Positions 59,420 through 64,000 of a DNA stretch of 64,000 nucleotides are shown in pieces. Source of the stretch: JBEKYD01 sp052148435 (GTDB lineage Bacteria; Acidobacteriota; Terriglobia; Bryobacterales; Bryobacteraceae); NCBI GenBank assembly GCA_052148435.1, contig JBKQIF010000196.1, positions 33,627 to 97,626 of the forward strand, read 5' to 3'. Positions within the stretch are counted from its first letter, which is position 1, and every line of letters starts with the position of its first letter. The translations under genes were made by a program, and so were the position numbers. The notes beneath the pieces are model-generated. The model was given only the letters and a program-made list of their open reading frames with translations. It made no database searches and had not been told where the DNA came from.

Positions 59420-61138
59420 GTGACACCCGCCGAACCCACTCCGCAGACCGAGACCGACGCCTCGCCGGCCGGCTTGGCGCCGGTCACCGCCTGGCCCGCC
59501 TACCGCCGCCTGGGTGAGATTCTCGTCGAACGCCAGAAACTGGATCCCGATGAGCTCGAACGCGCCCTCGAGCTGCAGCGCGAGCGGGGCGATAAGCTGG
59601 GCAAGATCCTGGTCGACATGGGGCTGATCGCCCAGCGGGACGTGTTGGCGGCGCTGGCCGAGCAGTTGGACGTGCCCCTGGTTTCGATCGATGGGCCGCC
59701 GCCCGACGCGCCCGAAATCGAAGGACTCACGGATCGCTTCCTGCGGCAGTGCCGGGCATTTCCGGTGGCCCTGTCCGGTTCCGTCCTCACTCTGGCGATG
59801 GCCGACCCGCTGGATTTCGAAACCGTGGCCGCGGTGCGCGCCTTTTCCGGCCTCGAGGTCCGCTCCGCACTGGCTTCCGAACAGGAGATTCTCGACGCCG
59901 TCGACAAGCATTACGGCGAGGCCGACCGCCATGCGCTCGCCGAAGGCGAGAACGAAGAGGCCCTGGCCGACCTCGAACACCTGCGCGACATGGCCAGCGA
60001 AGCGCCGGTCATCCGCCTGGTCAATGCCATGATCGGCGACGCCCTCGAGAAGCGCGCCAGCGATATTCACATCGAGCCGTTTGAAAAGGAATTCCGCGTC
60101 CGCTTTCGCATCGATGGCGTGCTCTTCGAACAGGAACCTCCGCCCCGCGAATTGAAGGCCGCCATCATTTCCCGCCTCAAGCTCATGGCCAAGCTGAACA
60201 TCGCCGAGCGCCGCCTGCCCCAGGACGGGCGCATCAAGCTCAAGCTGCTCGGCCGCGAAGTGGACCTGCGCGTTTCGAGCTTGCCCACCCTGTACGGCGA
60301 AAGCGTGGTCATGCGCCTGCTCGACCGCTCGGCCGGAGATTTCTACGATCTGCACAGCCTCGGCTTCGACGACCGCCTGCTGCGCATGATGGAACACTTC
60401 ACCGGCCTGCCCCACGGAATTTTTCTGGTCACCGGCCCCACCGGCAGCGGCAAGTCCACCACGCTCTATTCGGCGCTTAAGCGCATCAACCTGCCCGATA
60501 AGAAGATCATCACCATCGAAGACCCGGTGGAATACCAGATGGACGGCATCAACCAGATCCACATCAATCCGCAGATCGGACTCACGTTTGCCGCGGGATT
60601 GCGGCACATTGTCCGCCAGGACCCGGACGTGATCATGGTGGGCGAAATCCGCGATCGCGAAACCGCCGATATCGCCATTCGCGCGGCCCTCACCGGGCAC
60701 CTGGTTTTTTCCACCCTGCATACCAACGATGCGCCTAGCGCCATCACCCGGCTCACCGACATGGGGGTGGAGAACTACCTGATCGTTTCTTCGCTGGTGG
60801 CGGTGCTGGCGCAGCGCCTGGTACGGGTGATTTGCGTCCATTGCAAGACGGCCGCGGGAACCGCCATCTCACCCGGCGGCGAGCGTCTGCGCGTGTACAA
60901 AGGCGCCGGCTGCGCCGCCTGCAACGGCACCGGCTACGCTTCCCGCGTGGGAGTTTTCGAAATGATGCAGGTGGACGACGAACTCCGCAAGCTGGTCATG
61001 CAAGGCGCCGACGCCGGGCGCCTGACCGAAGTAGCGCGCCGCAACGGCATGCGCAATTTGCGCGAAGACGGCTGGCTCAAGATTCGCGACGGCGTCACCA
61101 CGGTGGAAGAAGTGATGCGCGTCACGCAGGAGCTTTAG
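59420..61138 (+). CDS. gspE: Type II secretion / type IV pilus assembly ATPase (GspE)
   Basis: A 572-residue hexameric motor ATPase. MshEN-type N-domain (LGEILVERQKLDPDELERAL, LGKILVDMGLIAQRDVLAAL), then the ATPase core with Walker A VTGPTGSGKSTTLYSAL, Asp box ITIEDPVEYQ, Walker B IMVGEIRDRETADIAI and His box LVFSTLHTNDAPSAITRL. A four-cysteine zinc site (CVHC and CAAC) is present, as in GspE. It drives pseudopilus assembly for secretion across the outer membrane. GTG start 13 bases after the preceding stop. Confidence 0.95.
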   Translation: MTPAEPTPQTETDASPAGLAPVTAWPAYRRLGEILVERQKLDPDELERALELQRERGDKLGKILVDMGLIAQRDVLAALAEQLDVPLVSIDGPPPDAPEIEGLTDRFLRQCRAFPVALSGSVLTLAMADPLDFETVAAVRAFSGLEVRSALASEQEILDAVDKHYGEADRHALAEGENEEALADLEHLRDMASEAPVIRLVNAMIGDALEKRASDIHIEPFEKEFRVRFRIDGVLFEQEPPPRELKAAIISRLKLMAKLNIAERRLPQDGRIKLKLLGREVDLRVSSLPTLYGESVVMRLLDRSAGDFYDLHSLGFDDRLLRMMEHFTGLPHGIFLVTGPTGSGKSTTLYSALKRINLPDKKIITIEDPVEYQMDGINQIHINPQIGLTFAAGLRHIVRQDPDVIMVGEIRDRETADIAIRAALTGHLVFSTLHTNDAPSAITRLTDMGVENYLIVSSLVAVLAQRLVRVICVHCKTAAGTAISPGGERLRVYKGAGCAACNGTGYASRVGVFEMMQVDDELRKLVMQGADAGRLTEVARRNGMRNLREDGWLKIRDGVTTVEEVMRVTQEL

Positions 61139-61169
61139 GGTGGGGACGTGCCACGAGGTGCTGCTCTAA

Positions 61170-62384
61170 ATGGCTACCTTCTTCTTTCGGGCGGTAGCTT
61201 CGGACGGCAAAATCCGCAGCGGCAGCCTGGCCGGCGCCAACGAGAAACTGGTCGCCCGCGAACTGCGCAAACAGGGGCTTACTCCGGTGTATGTGGGAGT
61301 TCAGCCCAACAAGGGGCTGGCCACCGAGATCAAGCTGCCCTCGTTCGGCGGCGGCAAACGCCGCGACGTGCTGTTCTTCACCCAAGAACTTTCCACCCTG
61401 CTCAATTCCAGCGTGCCGCTCGACCGCGCCCTGGCCATCACCAGCGAACTCACCGAAAAGGCCTCGTTCCGCGCCATCGTTGCCGACGTGCTGCGGGTGT
61501 TGAAGGGCGGGCGGTCTCTGGCCGACAGCCTGGCCACCCACCCCGACTACTTTTCCGAGCTTTATCTCAACATGGTGCGGGCCGGCGAAGCGTCCGGCGC
61601 GCTGGCGGTGATTTTCGAGCGCCTGGCCGAATTCGAGCGCACCCGCGACGACCTCCGCAACTTCATCGTTTCGGCCATGATCTATCCCGCGCTGCTGGCC
61701 GCCGTGGGCGCGGCTTCGGTCTTCATCCTGCTCGATTTCGTGGTGCCCCGTTTCGCCGTGATCTTTCAGGAAGGGCACATGGCGATGCCCACTCCCACGC
61801 GGGTGATGCTGGCGGCCAGCGACCTGGTGCACGCCTACGGCTGGATCGCGCTGAGCGTCGCGGTGGCCCTCGCCGTAGGCTGGCGCCTCTACACCAGGAC
61901 CCCCGCCGGGCGTCTGTGGTGGGACCGGGCGCGCCTGAAGCTGCCGTTGCTTGGCGATGCGCTGCTCAAAGCCGAAACCTCGCGATTTGCCCGCGCCATG
62001 GCTACCCTGGTGTCGAACTCCGTTCCCCTGGTGCAGTCGCTCGGAATTGCCGCGGCGACCCTCAACAACAAGACCATCTCTAATGCGCTCGACGGCGTGG
62101 CGCAGGGGGTAAAACGCGGCGAAGGCCTCGCCGTGCCGTTGCGCAGGGCGGGTGTGTTCCCTCCGCTGGCCGGGCACCTTCTGACCGTGGGCGAGGAAAC
62201 CGGCCATCTGGATACGATGTTTACCCGGATGGCCGACATTTACGAAAATGATACTCGGGCCGCCATCAAGCGCTTCACCGCCATCTTCGAACCGGTGGTG
62301 ATTCTGGTAATGGGCATCCTGGTCGGCTCGCTGATTTTGAGCATGCTGCTCGCGGTGACGAGCATTAACGACGTGGCGGTGTGA
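61170..62384 (+). CDS. gspF: Type II secretion inner-membrane platform protein GspF
   Basis: A 404-residue polytopic protein with two GspF repeats. FFFRAVASDGKIRSGSLAG starts the family; FTQELSTLLNSSVPLDRAL and ARAMATLVSNSVPLVQSL are the two equivalent segments; three membrane helices (LLAAVGAASVFILLDFVV, IALSVAVALAVGWRLY, VVILVMGILVGSLILSMLL) follow the repeats as expected. It couples GspE to the pseudopilus. Confidence 0.95.
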   Translation: MATFFFRAVASDGKIRSGSLAGANEKLVARELRKQGLTPVYVGVQPNKGLATEIKLPSFGGGKRRDVLFFTQELSTLLNSSVPLDRALAITSELTEKASFRAIVADVLRVLKGGRSLADSLATHPDYFSELYLNMVRAGEASGALAVIFERLAEFERTRDDLRNFIVSAMIYPALLAAVGAASVFILLDFVVPRFAVIFQEGHMAMPTPTRVMLAASDLVHAYGWIALSVAVALAVGWRLYTRTPAGRLWWDRARLKLPLLGDALLKAETSRFARAMATLVSNSVPLVQSLGIAAATLNNKTISNALDGVAQGVKRGEGLAVPLRRAGVFPPLAGHLLTVGEETGHLDTMFTRMADIYENDTRAAIKRFTAIFEPVVILVMGILVGSLILSMLLAVTSINDVAV

Positions 62385-62385
62385 A

Positions 62386-62823
62386 ATGACGAGACGGAAA
62401 AACGAAAGAAAGCGTGGACAGGCGGGCGTCACGCTGATCGAAATGCTGGTGGTGGTGACCATCATCGGCCTGTTCGTGGCGTTGGTCGGCCCCAGGCTTT
62501 GGTCCAACGTCGACAAGGCGAAGATTACGGCCGCGCGCGCGCAGATCGAAAGCTTCATGGGCGCGCTGGGCACTTATAAGCTCGATAACGGGAATTTTCC
62601 CACCACCGAGCAGGGCTTGCAGGCGCTGCGCGTGAAACCGGGCGACGCCGACAACTGGAACGGTCCCTACATGCCCAAGGACGTTCCCAAGGACCCCTGG
62701 AGTCACGACTACGTCTACAAGTTCCCGGGCGATCACGGCGACGAGCCGGATATCATCAGCTACGGCGCCGACGGGCAGCCGGGCGGCGATGGAATCAATG
62801 CCGATGTGGTCAGTTGGAAGTGA
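62386..62823 (+). CDS. gspG: Major pseudopilin GspG
   Basis: A 145-residue pseudopilin. A basic leader (TRRKNERKRGQAG) ends at a prepilin-peptidase site G/V, followed by TLIEMLVVVTIIGLFVALV. The C-terminal calcium-site region (DPWSHDYVYKFPGDHG, ISYGADGQPGGDGINAD) is typical of GspG. It begins 1 base after the gspF stop. Confidence 0.95.
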   Translation: MTRRKNERKRGQAGVTLIEMLVVVTIIGLFVALVGPRLWSNVDKAKITAARAQIESFMGALGTYKLDNGNFPTTEQGLQALRVKPGDADNWNGPYMPKDVPKDPWSHDYVYKFPGDHGDEPDIISYGADGQPGGDGINADVVSWK

Positions 62824-62849
62824 CCGGGGCCGGCCAAAGAATAAAGATA

Positions 62850-62928
62850 GCCACGGATGAACACGGATGAACACAGATGAAGATACGAAAGGGTTTATCT
62901 GTATTCATCCGTGTTCATCCGTGGCTGG
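62850..62928. repeat. GCCACGGATGAACAC inverted repeat, copy 2 (perfect arms)
   Basis: Arms GCCACGGATGAACACGGATG and the complement CATCCGTGTTCATCCGTGGC enclose about 33 bases with a second, weaker pair (ACAGATGAA, TTCAT). Same family as 16168-16227. It lies inside the gsp operon and overlaps the 5' end of the gspH frame. Confidence 0.85.
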
Positions 62929-63458
62929 AATTTGATTTTTCAAAGCTCCCGAGGGAGCGGCTGTCCGGCAACCGCCGCGGCGTCACCTTGATCGAAATGT
63001 TGGTTGTGGTGGGGTTGATCGGGCTGCTGGCCGGCATCTCTTATCCCACCGCGTCGGCGGGCCTGGATAACGTGCGCCTGGCGTCGGCTACCGAAGAGGT
63101 TGCCAGCTTCCTCAACGCCGCCGTGACGCACGCCGAGCGCCGCCAGCAGCCGGTGGAAGTGGAGATTTCATTGCCGCAGAACCGCCTCGTCGCGCTGGCC
63201 GCCGACGGCGCCGAGCGGCACCTCAATCTGCCCGACGGCATCACTCTGGCGGCCGTGCTGCCGCCCTTGACCGGAGCGGAAACGGGCGTCTCCGCCGCCA
63301 GCGACGCCCAGACCGGCGATCGCCGCTTCGTGTTGTTTCCCGGCGCTACCGTTCCCGCTATCGGCGTGGAACTGGCCAACCGGCACGGCGGCCGCAGAAT
63401 CGTGCATCTCGACCCCATGACCGGCTTTCCGAACGTGGAAAGCGTCGTAAAGAAGTAG
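62877..63458 (+). CDS. gspH: Minor pseudopilin GspH, start inside a repeat
   Basis: A 193-residue protein as read from ATG 62877. The authentic pseudopilin begins LSGNRRG/VTLIEMLVVVGLIGLLAGI, with prepilin cleavage before V. The ~27 residues before that leader are encoded by the inverted repeat 62850-62928, and no ATG, GTG or TTG lies in frame between the repeat and the cleavage site. Thus either translation starts in the repeat, giving an abnormally long leader, or a rare CTG near 62961 is used. The C-terminal half (RRFVLFPGATVPAIGVELA) fits GspH. Confidence 0.85.
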   Translation: MKIRKGLSVFIRVHPWLEFDFSKLPRERLSGNRRGVTLIEMLVVVGLIGLLAGISYPTASAGLDNVRLASATEEVASFLNAAVTHAERRQQPVEVEISLPQNRLVALAADGAERHLNLPDGITLAAVLPPLTGAETGVSAASDAQTGDRRFVLFPGATVPAIGVELANRHGGRRIVHLDPMTGFPNVESVVKK

Positions 63459-63461
63459 CCT

Positions 63462-63902
63462 ATGCGATCCACCCGGAGCGGCGGTTTTACCCTCCTCGAA
63501 GTGTTGGTGGCGACGGTGATCATGGCCATCGCGGTCACGGCGCTGCTTTCCGGCCTCTCCGGCGCGGTGCGAAATGCGTCCCGCCTGCGCGATCACGACC
63601 GCGTGGCGCAACTGGCCCGGCTGCGCATGAATGAATTGCTGGTGGATCCCGGCCTGCCGCGCAACGCCTCCCTCGACGGCCGCTTCGACGGCCCGATAGC
63701 GGGTACGCTCGATGCCGGCTGGCAGGCCCTGGTGACACCCTTTTCCACCCCGCCGGCGCCCGCGCCCCAAATGCCGGCGCTGGACCGCGTGGTGTTGCAG
63801 GTCTGGTGGAACGACGGGGGCAACCGGCACACCTTCACCTTGGAAGGATACAAGGAGCATATCCTGGTGGCGGACGACATCGCCGCGGCGGCGGCGCAAT
63901 GA
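63462..63902 (+). CDS. gspI: Minor pseudopilin GspI
   Basis: A 146-residue pseudopilin. RSTRSGG/FTLLEVLVATVIMAIAV is a textbook prepilin leader and helix; the body (VAQLARLRMNELLVDPGLP, GTLDAGWQALVTPF, VLQVWWNDGGNRHTFTLEGY) matches GspI. It starts 3 bases after gspH. Its stop overlaps an ATG at 63899 (ATGA), where gspJ would be expected. Confidence 0.92.
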   Translation: MRSTRSGGFTLLEVLVATVIMAIAVTALLSGLSGAVRNASRLRDHDRVAQLARLRMNELLVDPGLPRNASLDGRFDGPIAGTLDAGWQALVTPFSTPPAPAPQMPALDRVVLQVWWNDGGNRHTFTLEGYKEHILVADDIAAAAAQ

Positions 63903-63912
63903 GAGAGGCCGG

Positions 63913-64000
63913 GTGGGACAGACGATCGCTTTCTGTCGTCTGTCAAGGGCTTGTCCCCGGGGGAGGCGCGACAGACGACAAAAGGCGATCGTCTGTCCCA
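63913..64000. repeat. GTGGGAC-ended palindromic repeat, copy 5 (cut by window edge)
   Basis: GTGGGACAGACGATCGC, inner TGTCGTCTGTC, and the far arm CAGACGACAAAAGGCGAT ending TGTCCCA at the edge. It is the best match to copy 1 at 914-997. It lies in the open frame that starts at ATG 63899, immediately after gspI. Confidence 0.85.

Noticed and set aside
1..64000. tRNA or rRNA genes, CRISPR arrays, replication origin
   Set aside because: No T-loop GGTTCGAATCC-type arms with matching acceptor stems, no rRNA blocks, no regularly spaced repeats and no DnaA-box cluster were found on either strand by eye.

Overview
The window is GC-rich (low to mid 60s %, by eye) and reads as a chromosomal piece of a member of the Acidobacteriota, most like the Solibacter/Bryobacter (subdivision 3) lineage. 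The basis is family content: a carboxypeptidase-regulatory TonB-type receptor of about 1150 aa, a TIGR03437-type secreted protein, an S53 sedolisin, a PEP-CTERM remnant, a squalene-branch desaturase (HpnE), and many short GTGGGAC-ended palindromic repeats between genes. The taxonomic call is inference; no rRNA gene is present.

Layout. 1-0.9 kb: end of an aldo/keto reductase. 1.1-12.0 kb, minus strand: a long carbohydrate cluster led by malic enzyme, then a GT4-barrel fusion, two GH130-type proteins, a transglutaminase-like protein, a GT4, an alpha/alpha-barrel protein and a GT2. 12.4-18.6 kb, plus strand: a sigma-54 activator, then a sigma-54 promoter in front of slipin, a small membrane protein, an unknown protein, groES, groEL and two tiny genes. 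18.7-31.1 kb: TPR protein, TonB receptor, S4 protein, truncated alkB, TfoX-like protein, asparaginase-like protein, sedolisin, histidine-kinase remnant with response regulator, IS110 remnant, motAB. 31.4-38.0 kb: large OmpA/Ig-like protein, RNase P RNA, multi-receiver protein, hpnE. 38.1-45.2 kb: transporters, an aminotransferase and an acetyltransferase, interspersed with broken genes (reverse transcriptase, menC-like, PEP-CTERM, parE). 45.1-50.1 kb: purC-cvpA-fis-like-gph on minus and rnr on plus. 50.3-56.5 kb: two acyl-CoA-dehydratase/activase-like Fe-S proteins divergent from a radical SAM enzyme that looks like a tetraether / membrane-spanning lipid synthase (Tes) homologue. 56.6-64 kb: TIGR03437 protein, then an ECF sigma / anti-sigma / type II secretion operon (gspE-F-G-H-I) running off the end.

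Most notable: (1) the Tes-like radical SAM enzyme beside the activase pair, relevant to membrane-spanning lipids of Acidobacteria; (2) a self-consistent sigma-54 circuit in which the same three-half-site operator occurs on both sides of the activator gene, one copy about 90 bp upstream of a near-consensus -24/-12 promoter driving slipin-groESL; (3) a palindromic repeat inserted in frame into rnr; and (4) an unusual density of decayed genes, several of which keep their 5' and 3' ends but have lost the middle. No tRNA, rRNA or CRISPR array was seen.
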